Assembly: GCA_018714945.1 (NCBI GenBank)
Contig: DVMO01000029.1
Location: 1-16,561 of the forward strand
Length of the DNA stretch: 16,561 nt
Direction of reading: 5' to 3'
DNA from: Fimisoma avicola
GTDB lineage: Bacteria; Bacillota; Clostridia; Peptostreptococcales; Anaerovoracaceae
The notes beneath the pieces are model-generated. The model was not told the origin of the DNA. It did not search any database and saw nothing but the letters and a program-made list of their open reading frames with translations. Made by a program: the position numbers and the translations under genes. Shown here piece by piece: positions 1 through 7,013 of this stretch; position 1 is the stretch's first letter, and each line of letters opens with the position of its first letter.

Positions 1-76
1 ACTCAGGTCTCACAGGTTTTAGAAAGAAATGCTGAGATTCGTTGAGACAAAGTCCACCTATAATGGAAAAAATAAG

Positions 77-354
77 GATCCAGGGGGATCGGCTCCCCCT
101 TGGATCAAAATAATAAGTTATTCAGGGGGAGTGAGATTAACTGCTGCGGGACTGTTTTGACAAGTAAAGTTGTCAAAATGGCGAAAAACAGTAAAAAATA
201 CCCCTCACTCCCTTGCCTTAGTTCCCCCTAAAATTCACAAATAAAAGAAATCAGGGGGAGCCGATCCCCCTAACTAAAGAAAAAACTCCATTTTGGGTGT
301 AGCCGATCCCTCTGAAACGAAAAAAAAATTGATTTCGGGGGGAGATACCCTTGC
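77..354. repeat. Nested inverted-repeat element, copy 1
   Basis: An intergenic element rich in GGGGGA/TCCCCC blocks, found again in the same orientation at 9555-9860. It is built of nested inverted repeats. The outer arms are 82-94 and 301-313 (13 bp, one G-T mismatch). The middle arms are 127-135 (GGGAGTGAG) and 204-212 (CTCACTCCC). The core is TTTTGACAA at 155-163 and TTGTCAAAA at 170-178. Extra local hairpins lie at 77-105 and 253-271. No reading frame spans it. It could be a non-autonomous mobile repeat, a structured RNA or a protein-binding cruciform; the sequence alone does not decide. I do not recognise a named family. Confidence 0.8.
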
Positions 355-416
355 CTCAGATCTGGAGCAGACAGGCACAGCGGCTCTGGCATGCGGTATC
401 TTTCTTCCGCTGCAGG

Positions 417-458
417 ATGTTGGCATCTGCCCTCACAATGTTGGCATCTGCCCTCACA
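417..458. repeat. 21-bp tandem direct repeat, two copies
   Basis: Two perfect adjacent copies of a 21-bp unit (417-437 and 438-458) follow the right end of repeat element 1. The unit starts ATGTTGGCATC. The second copy of the element is also followed by short tandem repeats, of 27 bp, so this tail may belong to the repeat family. No function is assigned. Confidence 0.8.
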
Positions 459-463
459 AACTG

Positions 464-492
464 TTGTTTAAAAAAACAAGCTATGGTAAAAT
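464..492 (+). promoter_or_regulatory. Predicted sigma-A promoter for the rmuC operon
   Basis: The -35 is TTGTTT (464-469). The spacer is 17 bp. The -10 is TAAAAT (487-492), preceded by TGG, which gives an extended -10. It lies about 70 bp upstream of the rmuC start and downstream of repeat element 1, so the element itself should not be in this transcript. Confidence 0.6.
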
Positions 493-563
493 ATATAAAT
501 TAAAGAAAATGCCGCAGCACAGAGGACGCGCTGCGAAAGCACAAGACCACCAGAGAGGTAAGG

Positions 564-1985
564 ATGACAGATACTATACTTATATACATACTTTTGGCAG
601 TTTCCGCCATTTCGGCCATACTGGCGGCCATGGCCGTGTCAAACAGCAAAAAGCTCAGTGAACAGCTTAATAATACCACCAGAGACGATGAGATCCTGTC
701 AAGAGAACTGGAAGCCATGCACCGGAGCCAGCAGGCCACGGTGCAGACCATACAGACATCGTTTCAGACATTCGGAGAAGTGATCTCTGCCAATCAAAAG
801 ACTTCGGCGGAGGCGGTGGACAACAGGCTCAAGGATCTGAACACCAGATTTTCCGCCATGGCAGTAGAAAACGAGCAGAAGCTGGAGAACATACGCATGT
901 CCATGGAAAGAAAGATTTCTGCCCTGACCGAGGACAACAACAAACAACTGGAGCAAATGCGCCAGACTGTAGATGAAAAACTCCAGAAAACTCTGGAGGA
1001 CAGGATAGGACAGTCTTTCAAGGTTGTCAGCGAAAGGCTGGAGGCAGTTTATAAAGGGCTGGGAGAAATGCAGAACCTTGCTGCCGGAGTAGGCGATCTG
1101 AAGAAAGTCCTTTCCAATGTAAAGACCAGGGGCATACTGGGAGAAGTGCAGCTGGGCGCTATACTGGAACAGATCCTTTCGCCGGAACAGTATGAAGAAA
1201 ATGTCAATGTCAAAGGCACAGGCGCCGAGCGGGTAGAGTTTGCCGTAAAGCTTCCGGGAAGCGGCGATGGTCATGTGTGGCTTCCCATCGATGCCAAATT
1301 TCCGGGTGACGCCTATGCCAGGCTGATGGATGCATACGAGACAGGTGATATGGCTATGATAGAAGAAGCCGGGAAGAACCTGGAAACAGTCATAAAAAAA
1401 GAAGCCAGAGATATAAGGGACAAATATATCCAACCTCCTCAGACTACAGATTTTGCCATCATGTTCCTGCCGTTTGAGGGACTTTATGCTGAGGTACTGC
1501 GCAGGGGACTTCTTGAGATACTGCAGAGGGATTACAAGGTGAATATCGCCGGGCCGACAACAATGGCTGCACTGCTAAACAGCCTTCAGATGGGATTCAG
1601 GACTCTGGCGATTCAAAAACACTCCAGCGAGGTATGGAATATATTAGGTGCCGTAAAGACAGAGTTTGAAAAATTCGGGACTGTTCTGGCTTCAACACGC
1701 TTAAAGATCGAGAGGGCCAACGATGATCTTGATAAACTGATCGGAACAAGGACAAATATGATAATGCGCCAGCTCAATAAGGTGACCAAACTGCCGGAAC
1801 AGAAGGCCGATGAGATCTTCAGCCTTGGCGGAACCGGACGGGGATCAGTAGAAGATGACCTTGGACCAGTCCGACAGGAACAGGGATCTGGCAGACCGGA
1901 TCAGAGTTTCGGCGCCTATGCCGCGGACACAGGTGAAGGCTCGGATGAGAGCATCCCATACGGCACATACGATGAAAAGGAATGA
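564..1985 (+). CDS. rmuC: RmuC family DNA recombination protein
   Basis: A 473-residue protein with RmuC architecture. It has an N-terminal hydrophobic segment (about residues 5-25) that likely anchors it in the membrane. A long charged coiled coil follows (about 30-170), then the RmuC domain (about 175-400), which includes an LPIDAKFPGD motif. The tail, rich in Gly, Asp and Glu, is low in complexity. RmuC proteins limit inversions at short inverted repeats and are thought to act in DNA structure processing; the nuclease role is a family inference. The ATG at 564 follows a purine-rich AGAGGTAAGG. It is the first gene of a close operon: the metallophosphoesterase starts 3 bp after its stop. 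Its position next to a large inverted-repeat element is worth noting, but no link is shown. Confidence 0.93.
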   Translation: MTDTILIYILLAVSAISAILAAMAVSNSKKLSEQLNNTTRDDEILSRELEAMHRSQQATVQTIQTSFQTFGEVISANQKTSAEAVDNRLKDLNTRFSAMAVENEQKLENIRMSMERKISALTEDNNKQLEQMRQTVDEKLQKTLEDRIGQSFKVVSERLEAVYKGLGEMQNLAAGVGDLKKVLSNVKTRGILGEVQLGAILEQILSPEQYEENVNVKGTGAERVEFAVKLPGSGDGHVWLPIDAKFPGDAYARLMDAYETGDMAMIEEAGKNLETVIKKEARDIRDKYIQPPQTTDFAIMFLPFEGLYAEVLRRGLLEILQRDYKVNIAGPTTMAALLNSLQMGFRTLAIQKHSSEVWNILGAVKTEFEKFGTVLASTRLKIERANDDLDKLIGTRTNMIMRQLNKVTKLPEQKADEIFSLGGTGRGSVEDDLGPVRQEQGSGRPDQSFGAYAADTGEGSDESIPYGTYDEKE

Positions 1986-1988
1986 TAT

Positions 1989-2789
1989 ATGAAGATATTT
2001 GCAATAGGCGATCTGCACCTGTCATTTGGGCCCGGAGTGGAAAAGCCCATGGACCGGTTTGGGGAAGAATGGGTCAATCATGCTGAAAGGCTGAGGGCCA
2101 ACTGGATGAAAGAAATATCGCCTGTAGATACAGTGATAATTTGCGGGGATATTTCCTGGGGATTGAGGCTTGAGGAGGCTGCAGCCGACTTTGAGTGGAT
2201 AAGGGGACTGCCCGGAAAAAAACTGCTATTCAAAGGAAACCATGACCTGTGGTGGCAGTCTGCAGGAAAACTCAACCGCCTTTACGGAGATGAAAATCTC
2301 ATTTTTGTACAGAATACGGCCGAGATAGTGACTGCCGGAGGTCCTCCTGAAAGCAGTCCGCCGGAAAGCGGTTCACCTGAAAGCAGTCCGCCGGAAAGCG
2401 GTTCGCCGGAAATCCTGGAAACCCCAAAAAAGATCGCAGTCTGCGGCAGCCGCGGATGGATATGTCCGGGAGATGATTTTTTCGGGCAGGATGATAAAAA
2501 GATATACGAAAGAGAACTCATGCGCCTGGAGATGTCATTGCAAGACGGTGTAAAAAAAGGAGCAGACGAGATCATAGGCGTTCTGCACTTTCCGCCTACA
2601 AATGACAAGCTCCAGCCGTCTGGATTCACAGAGCTGATGAGCAGCTACGGAGTCAAGACATGTGTCTACGGGCATCTTCACGGAAAAGAAGTTTTCCCAA
2701 AAGGCATGAAAGGAATATTCAACGGAGTCAGATATGAACTGGTATCCCTGGATTATCTGGGAGCCCGGCCAAAGGAGGTAAGATCATGA
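1989..2789 (+). CDS. Calcineurin-like metallophosphoesterase with repeat insertion
   Basis: A 266-residue cytoplasmic phosphoesterase of the calcineurin-like superfamily. Visible metal-site motifs are GDLH (D8, H10), GDISWG (D54), GNHD (N84, H85), H200 in HFPPTND, and GHLHG (H229, H231). Together they form a complete two-metal site, so the enzyme is probably active; the substrate is unknown. Residues about 117-147 form a Pro/Glu/Ser-rich stretch made of five-residue units (PESSP, PESGS) that separates two core strands. Relatives of this type, as I recall them, are about 230 residues, so this looks like an insertion. An AAAAGGAA sequence precedes the ATG. The stop overlaps the deoB start by 4 bp (ATGA), which indicates translational coupling. 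Confidence 0.88.
   Translation: MKIFAIGDLHLSFGPGVEKPMDRFGEEWVNHAERLRANWMKEISPVDTVIICGDISWGLRLEEAAADFEWIRGLPGKKLLFKGNHDLWWQSAGKLNRLYGDENLIFVQNTAEIVTAGGPPESSPPESGSPESSPPESGSPEILETPKKIAVCGSRGWICPGDDFFGQDDKKIYERELMRLEMSLQDGVKKGADEIIGVLHFPPTNDKLQPSGFTELMSSYGVKTCVYGHLHGKEVFPKGMKGIFNGVRYELVSLDYLGARPKEVRS
2346..2405 (+). repeat. In-frame 30-bp minisatellite (15-bp subunits)
   Basis: Two nearly identical 30-bp units (2346-2375 and 2376-2405) lie inside the metallophosphoesterase gene. Each is made of two related 15-bp subunits coding PESSP and PESGS. A partial further unit starts at 2406. The subunit length is a multiple of three, so copy-number changes by slippage would keep the frame. Confidence 0.9.
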
Positions 2790-3970
2790 GCAAAGTTATA
2801 TTGATAGTGACAGACAGCATGGGAGTTGGAGCTCTGCCTGATGCGGCGGCTTATGGCGATGATGGGGCGGACACTTTCGGCCACATCGCGGCCGTAATGA
2901 CCAAAGAAAAAAATAAATTTGACATACCGAACCTCAGAAGACTGGGTATCGGCAATATTGACGGAGTTTCTTTCAACGATCTGGCATGTCCGGATCCTAT
3001 GGGGGCCTACGGCAAGATGGGGGAAATCTCAAAGGGCAAGGACACCATAACCGGACATTGGGAAATAGCCGGCATATATACAGACACGCCTTTCAAGACT
3101 TATCCTGATGGTTTTCCGGAAAAATTCATCAAAGCTTTTGAAACAGCCATCGGTACAAAAGTGCTGGGTAACTATCCGGCTTCCGGTACAGAGATCATAG
3201 AACAGCTGGGACCTGAACACGAGGCTACAGGCAGGCCTATCGTATATACATCGGCCGACAGCGTTTTCCAGATCGCAGCCAATATTGATGTGATCCCGCT
3301 GGAAAGGCTGTATGAGATATGTGAAGCGGCCAGAAAGCTCCTGGTGGGTGATGTGGCCTGCGGCCGTGTGATCGCACGGCCTTATGTGATACAGGACGGC
3401 AAGAGGGTAAGGACATCAGACAGGAAAGACTATGCCGTGTCGCCGCCGGAGGAGACTGTCCTGGACAAGGTAAGCAAGGCGGGCAAGACTGTATATGCCG
3501 TTGGAAAGATAAGGGATATCTTCAACGGCCGGGGCGTCACCGAGGCTGTCCACACCGACAGCAATATGGACGGAGTGGATAAGACCATAGAAGCCATGAA
3601 GATGGATTTTGACGGTTTCATATTCACAAATTTAGTGGATTTTGATTCCCAGTATGGACACAGGAGAGACCCTGCCGGATATGGCAGATGCATAGAGGAA
3701 TTTGACAGCCGCATACCGGAGCTTATCGGAGCCCTGGACAGCGAGGATATTCTGATGATATGCGCAGATCACGGTAACGACCCGGTACACAGCGGATTCG
3801 ACCATACGAGGGAATATGTCCCGATACTGATTTATGGAGAAAAAGTCAAAGCCGGAGCGGATCTGGGCATAAGAAAGACTTTCGCCGATGTTGGAGCGAC
3901 TGTAGCAGACATTTTAGGGGCAGAACCTACATCAATAGGAGATAGCTTTAAAGAGGTGATCTTGAAATGA
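2786..3970 (+). CDS. deoB: Phosphopentomutase
   Basis: A 394-residue enzyme, the usual length for the Bacillus-type family. It interconverts ribose or deoxyribose 1-phosphate and the 5-phosphate in nucleoside salvage, in the cytoplasm. It belongs to the alkaline phosphatase superfamily with a two-Mn site. Visible motifs are the N-terminal TDSMGVGALPDA (D10), GKDTITGHWE (residues 84-93, where T87 or T89 should be the phosphorylated residue), and the C-terminal metal motifs CADHGNDP and DHTREYVPIL. It overlaps the metallophosphoesterase and pdp by 4 bp on each side, so all three are probably co-translated. It pairs with pdp, which makes its substrate. Confidence 0.97.
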   Translation: MSKVILIVTDSMGVGALPDAAAYGDDGADTFGHIAAVMTKEKNKFDIPNLRRLGIGNIDGVSFNDLACPDPMGAYGKMGEISKGKDTITGHWEIAGIYTDTPFKTYPDGFPEKFIKAFETAIGTKVLGNYPASGTEIIEQLGPEHEATGRPIVYTSADSVFQIAANIDVIPLERLYEICEAARKLLVGDVACGRVIARPYVIQDGKRVRTSDRKDYAVSPPEETVLDKVSKAGKTVYAVGKIRDIFNGRGVTEAVHTDSNMDGVDKTIEAMKMDFDGFIFTNLVDFDSQYGHRRDPAGYGRCIEEFDSRIPELIGALDSEDILMICADHGNDPVHSGFDHTREYVPILIYGEKVKAGADLGIRKTFADVGATVADILGAEPTSIGDSFKEVILK

Positions 3971-5274
3971 ACATGGTGGACATCATACAAAAGAAGAAAG
4001 ATGGAAAAAAACTTTCAAAAGACGAGATCAGATGGTTCATAGACGGATATGTGGCAGGAGACATTCCGGACTATCAGGCATCAGCCCTGCTTATGGCCAT
4101 ATATTTTCAGGGACTGGACGAAGAAGAAACTTTCTATCTGACCGATTCCATGAGATATTCTGGAGATACGATAGACCTGTCACCCATAAAAGGAATAAAA
4201 GTTGACAAACATTCAACCGGAGGAGTGGGCGATAAGACAACCCTTGTGGTAGCGCCGCTTGCTGCTTCTCTTGGAGTTCCCATTGCCAAGATGAGCGGAC
4301 GGGGCCTGGGATTCACGGGTGGTACCGTAGATAAGATGGAATCCATACCAGGAATGAAGACATCTCTTTCCTCTGAGGAATTCCTCAGTCAGGTCAATAC
4401 AGTGGGAATGGCAGTGATTGGCCAGACCGCGCACATTACGCCGGCAGACAAAAAATTATACGCTCTGCGGGATGTGACTGCAACGGTAGACAATTTCGGA
4501 CTCATTGCATCAAGCATAATGAGCAAGAAGCTGGCCGCTGGAAGTGACGCCATAGTCCTTGATGTCAAGTGCGGAGACGGCGCTTTTATGGAAGATCTGG
4601 ATGATGCGATCACGCTGGCAGAGCTGATGGTAAAGATCGGCAAGGCTGCAGGCCGCCGTACGGTGGCAGCCATAACCGAGATGGGACAGCCGCTGGGAAA
4701 GGCCGTGGGCAACAGCCTTGAAGTGATCGAAGCCATCGAGACTCTCAAGGGACGCGGCCCTGCAGATATTACGGAACTGGCCGAAAAGCTTGGCGGCATC
4801 ATGGTATACCTTGGCGGAAAAGCCGAAAGCCCTGACGAAGGCATGAAACTGGCCGCCCAAGCCTTGAAGGACGGACGGGGACTTGACAAACTCAGGGAAT
4901 TCATTGCGGCTCAGGGGGGAAATCCTGATGTTACGGAAGATTATTCCCTGTTCCCGCAGCATAGTATGCAAAGAGAACTGAAGGCAGATACTGACGGATA
5001 TGTGGAAAAGATAGAAGCAAGGCGTATAGGGCTCGCTTCCCAGCATACAGGCGCCGGCAGAGCTACCAAGGAAGATTCTGTAGATCTTTCCGCCGGCATA
5101 TATGTCTGCAAGAAGATCGGAGATAAAGTCTGCAAGGGAGATGTTATGGCGGTCATCTACGGAAATGACGGAGCAAAGCTGGACAATGCTGCCAAAGAAG
5201 CGCAGGCCGCTTTTAAGATAGGGAAAGAACCGATACAGCCGCCGAAGCTGATAAAGGAGATCATAGGACTGTAA
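3967..5274 (+). CDS. pdp: Pyrimidine-nucleoside phosphorylase
   Basis: A 435-residue enzyme that splits thymidine, deoxyuridine and uridine with phosphate to give the free base and (deoxy)ribose 1-phosphate. Motifs seen are the phosphate-binding KHSTGGVGDKT (81-91) and the family signature starting SGRGLGFTGGT (from 110). The C-terminal half has the alpha/beta domain of this family. I call Pdp rather than DeoA from its Bacillus-like N-terminus (MNMVDIIQKKKDG), but a thymidine phosphorylase cannot be excluded. The start overlaps the deoB stop by 4 bp. It is the last gene of the rmuC operon and is followed by a terminator-like hairpin. Confidence 0.95.
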   Translation: MNMVDIIQKKKDGKKLSKDEIRWFIDGYVAGDIPDYQASALLMAIYFQGLDEEETFYLTDSMRYSGDTIDLSPIKGIKVDKHSTGGVGDKTTLVVAPLAASLGVPIAKMSGRGLGFTGGTVDKMESIPGMKTSLSSEEFLSQVNTVGMAVIGQTAHITPADKKLYALRDVTATVDNFGLIASSIMSKKLAAGSDAIVLDVKCGDGAFMEDLDDAITLAELMVKIGKAAGRRTVAAITEMGQPLGKAVGNSLEVIEAIETLKGRGPADITELAEKLGGIMVYLGGKAESPDEGMKLAAQALKDGRGLDKLREFIAAQGGNPDVTEDYSLFPQHSMQRELKADTDGYVEKIEARRIGLASQHTGAGRATKEDSVDLSAGIYVCKKIGDKVCKGDVMAVIYGNDGAKLDNAAKEAQAAFKIGKEPIQPPKLIKEIIGL

Positions 5275-5287
5275 GGACTGGCATAAC

Positions 5288-5346
5288 GCGCCGCCTGCGA
5301 CATATATTCTTAGAGAGCATATATGTTGAAAGGACGGCGCTTTTTT
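5288..5346 (+). terminator. Intrinsic terminator after pdp, overlapping the next gene's SD
   Basis: The outer stem is GCGCCG (5288-5293) with CGGCGC (5335-5340), and the inner stem is ACATATAT with ATATATGT. Six T residues follow at 5341-5346. The 3' arm contains the AAAGGACGG that serves as SD for the carboxypeptidase ATG at 5347. The structure could therefore stop pdp transcripts and, in read-through RNA, also hide that SD. Confidence 0.75.
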
Positions 5347-6570
5347 ATGGATTTAAAAAAGAAGATCATCATCACAGCGGCAGGATGCGCCGCTATACTC
5401 TGCGCTTTTGCAGGAGTAGGACATCTATTGCCGAAACAGGAGCCCATTGAACTTGAGACCGTAAGCGATGAAGTGCCGGCAGAGGAAGAAAAAGCGCCTT
5501 TTGAGGTGGAGGCCAAAGGCGCAGTCATGGTAGATGCAGACACAGGCCAGGTACTGTTCCAGCAGGATGCCCATGACGAACTGCCCCTTGCTTCCGTGAC
5601 AAAGATCATGACGATGCTGCTGGTCATGGAGGCGGTGGATGACGGCAAGATAGACCTTACAGATGAAGTGACGATCTCACAGAGAGCAGCTTCCATGGGC
5701 GGAAGCCAGATGTATATGGAGGCAGGTGAGGCACATACCGTTGAAGAGCTGCTCAAGGGCGTCGCAATGGCCAGCGCCAATGACGGATGTGTGGCCCTGG
5801 CCGAATATGTGGCCGGCAGTGAGGAGATCTTTGTGGAAAGGATGAACAAAAGAGCAGAAGAGCTTGGTATGCGGGACACGCATTTTGTAAACACCAACGG
5901 TTTGCCTGTGGCAGATCACTATTCCAGCGCATATGATATAGCGATAATGTCTATGGAACTTTACAAGCATGAAAAGACAAGAGAATGGTTCACAACATGG
6001 CAAGACACCATGACCGTTGGTCTGCCGGGAAAAGAAAAGGAATTCGGACTTACCAATACCAATAAGCTTATACGCCAGTATCAGGGATGCAACGGTATCA
6101 AGACAGGTTATACTGCAGATGCAGGCTATTGCCTTTCCGCATCTGCCACAAGGGAAGACACACACCTGATCGCCGTTGTGCTGGGATGTGAAACATCAGA
6201 CAAAAGAAATCAGGAGGTTTCAAAGATACTGGACTATGGCTTTGCCAATTATGAGACCCATGTGGTGGCCGAAAAAGGGGATGTCTTTGAGGAGATAGAT
6301 GTAGAAAAAGGTACACCCCGCAAAGTAAATGCAGTAGCTGCTGAGAGGATAACCGCTCTGGTAAGTAAAGGAGAGACAGAGTCGGTGACCACAAAGGCCA
6401 CCATGGATAAAAAAGTCAAGCTCCCTCTTATCAAAGGAGATGAGATAGGTAAGCTGGCCGTATATGATGGGGAAGAAAAGATCGGGGAATATCCTCTTGT
6501 TGCTGACGGCGATGTCAATAAAGCCTCCTTCGGAGAACTGGTGTCAAGATTTTTCGACGGCCTGTTCTGA
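5347..6570 (+). CDS. D-alanyl-D-alanine carboxypeptidase (PBP5/DacF type)
   Basis: A penicillin-binding, serine-type carboxypeptidase that trims the terminal D-Ala from peptidoglycan stem peptides outside the membrane. Active-site motifs are complete: SVTK (S83-K86), SAND (S143-N145) and KTG (252-254). An N-terminal hydrophobic segment (about residues 7-27) acts as a signal peptide, followed by an acidic linker. The C-terminal part (about 300-385) fits the PBP5 C-terminal domain. I use ATG 5347 (407 residues), with AAAGGACGG about 9 bases upstream. ATG 5323 would add eight residues and has only a weak AGAGAG. The gene lies upstream of the spoIIG locus, so a sporulation role like DacF is possible but not shown. 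Confidence 0.92.
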   Translation: MDLKKKIIITAAGCAAILCAFAGVGHLLPKQEPIELETVSDEVPAEEEKAPFEVEAKGAVMVDADTGQVLFQQDAHDELPLASVTKIMTMLLVMEAVDDGKIDLTDEVTISQRAASMGGSQMYMEAGEAHTVEELLKGVAMASANDGCVALAEYVAGSEEIFVERMNKRAEELGMRDTHFVNTNGLPVADHYSSAYDIAIMSMELYKHEKTREWFTTWQDTMTVGLPGKEKEFGLTNTNKLIRQYQGCNGIKTGYTADAGYCLSASATREDTHLIAVVLGCETSDKRNQEVSKILDYGFANYETHVVAEKGDVFEEIDVEKGTPRKVNAVAAERITALVSKGETESVTTKATMDKKVKLPLIKGDEIGKLAVYDGEEKIGEYPLVADGDVNKASFGELVSRFFDGLF

Positions 6571-6633
6571 TGAAGATTGCCGATACATACCCAAGATGAG
6601 CATTCAGGATGAACCATATAAGGAGGCAGATGG

Positions 6634-6897
6634 ATGGGAAAAGAATATATCATTTCCTTTTCCTCATTCTATAAAGCGGCTTATGCCCAGGATATGCTCC
6701 GGGAGGCCGGCATCAGCGCCAGTCTCAGGCGTCTGCCGGCTGAACTGGCAAGATCGTGCAGTACGGGAGTATATCTGAAAACATCTTCTGCAGAAGATGT
6801 AATGTCGGTTTTTGAGAGAAAACAGATAAAGCCGCGGGGAATTTATCAGATATCCCGGGATGAAAAAGGGAAGAAAAAATATATCATGGTACCATGA
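6634..6897 (+). CDS. DUF3343 small protein (putative Se/S carrier-like)
   Basis: An 87-residue protein that resembles DUF3343 proteins, which are annotated as putative selenium or sulfur carrier-like proteins. Seen directly: a short ferredoxin-like pattern starting KEYIISFSSFYKA, a predicted helix with the LREAGI turn, then P35 and a single cysteine C42 followed by G45. This matches the conserved Pro and Cys-Gly region of the family as I recall it. The tail is basic (KGKKKY). A strong AGGAGG (6621-6626) lies 7 bases before ATG 6634. ATG 6630 is out of frame. The biochemical role is unknown. It sits between the carboxypeptidase and spoIIGA. Confidence 0.75.
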   Translation: MGKEYIISFSSFYKAAYAQDMLREAGISASLRRLPAELARSCSTGVYLKTSSAEDVMSVFERKQIKPRGIYQISRDEKGKKKYIMVP

Positions 6898-6904
6898 GCT
6901 GTAA

Positions 6905-6936
6905 CGGCCGGGCGGACATAGGATCCTGCCCGGCCG
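6905..6936. other. GC-rich hairpin without T-tract
   Basis: Perfect 9-bp arms CGGCCGGGC (6905-6913) and GCCCGGCCG (6928-6936) lie just after the DUF3343 stop. An A-run, not a T-run, follows on the plus strand, so it is not a canonical intrinsic terminator in either direction. It may act as a transcript 3' end stabiliser or a weak terminator. Confidence 0.6.
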
Positions 6937-6961
6937 AAAAAATTTCCAGGCGGCGACGGGC

Positions 6962-6995
6962 TTCGACATACTTTGCACACCTGACGGTGTATGAT
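6962..6995 (+). promoter_or_regulatory. Predicted Spo0A-controlled spoIIG promoter
   Basis: TTCGACA at 6962-6968 is the reverse complement of the 0A box TGTCGAA. A TATGAT -10 lies at 6990-6995. If TTCGAC is taken as the -35, the spacer is 22 bp. That is the unusual spacing known for the Bacillus subtilis spoIIG promoter, where Spo0A binds over the -35 region. An 8-bp inverted repeat, CACCTGAC (6978-6985) with GTCAGGTG (6997-7004), flanks the -10. Assignment is by sequence only. Confidence 0.55.
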
Positions 6996-7013
6996 TGTCA
7001 GGTGAGGTGAGAG

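Larger units (their letters stand above)
1..563. other. Gene-free leader region upstream of rmuC
   Basis: No convincing coding region is visible. The only long open frame (293-661) begins inside a repeat element and overlaps rmuC out of frame. The stretch holds a structured repeat element (77-354), a 21-bp direct repeat (417-458) and a promoter for rmuC (464-492). Positions 1-76 contain a TATAAT hexamer at 59-64 without a matching -35 element, and nothing else I can name. The end of an upstream gene is not visible. Confidence 0.6.

Noticed and set aside
59..64. TATAAT just upstream of element 1 (and TATACT at 9543-9548 upstream of element 2) as promoters of the elements
   Set aside because: No acceptable -35 at 16-18 bp for either. 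The shared position is noted but too weak to call.
77..354. CRISPR array or attC/integron-like site as explanation for the GGGGGA/TCCCCC repeats
   Set aside because: Spacing is irregular, there are no uniform repeats and spacers, and no cas or integrase gene is in the window.
293..661. Open frame of 122 codons across the end of repeat element 1
   Set aside because: It starts without an SD inside repeat DNA, contains a duplicated short peptide from the 21-bp repeat, and overlaps rmuC out of frame. No family recognised.
699..1433. Long minus-strand open frame (244 codons) within rmuC
   Set aside because: It is antisense to a well-supported gene, has unusual composition and no recognisable motifs.
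4389..5046. Minus-strand open frames of 171 and 178 codons within pdp
   Set aside because: They are antisense to a clear enzyme gene; composition (Ser/Pro/Ala-rich) is that of a shadow frame.
5323..5346. ATG 5323 as start of the carboxypeptidase
   Set aside because: Its SD is weak and it lies in the terminator arm; ATG 5347 has a better SD match and a normal signal peptide start. Not fully excluded.
6905..6936. Intrinsic terminator after the DUF3343 gene
   Set aside because: The stem is strong but followed by A residues, with no T-tract on either strand; kept only as a hairpin.
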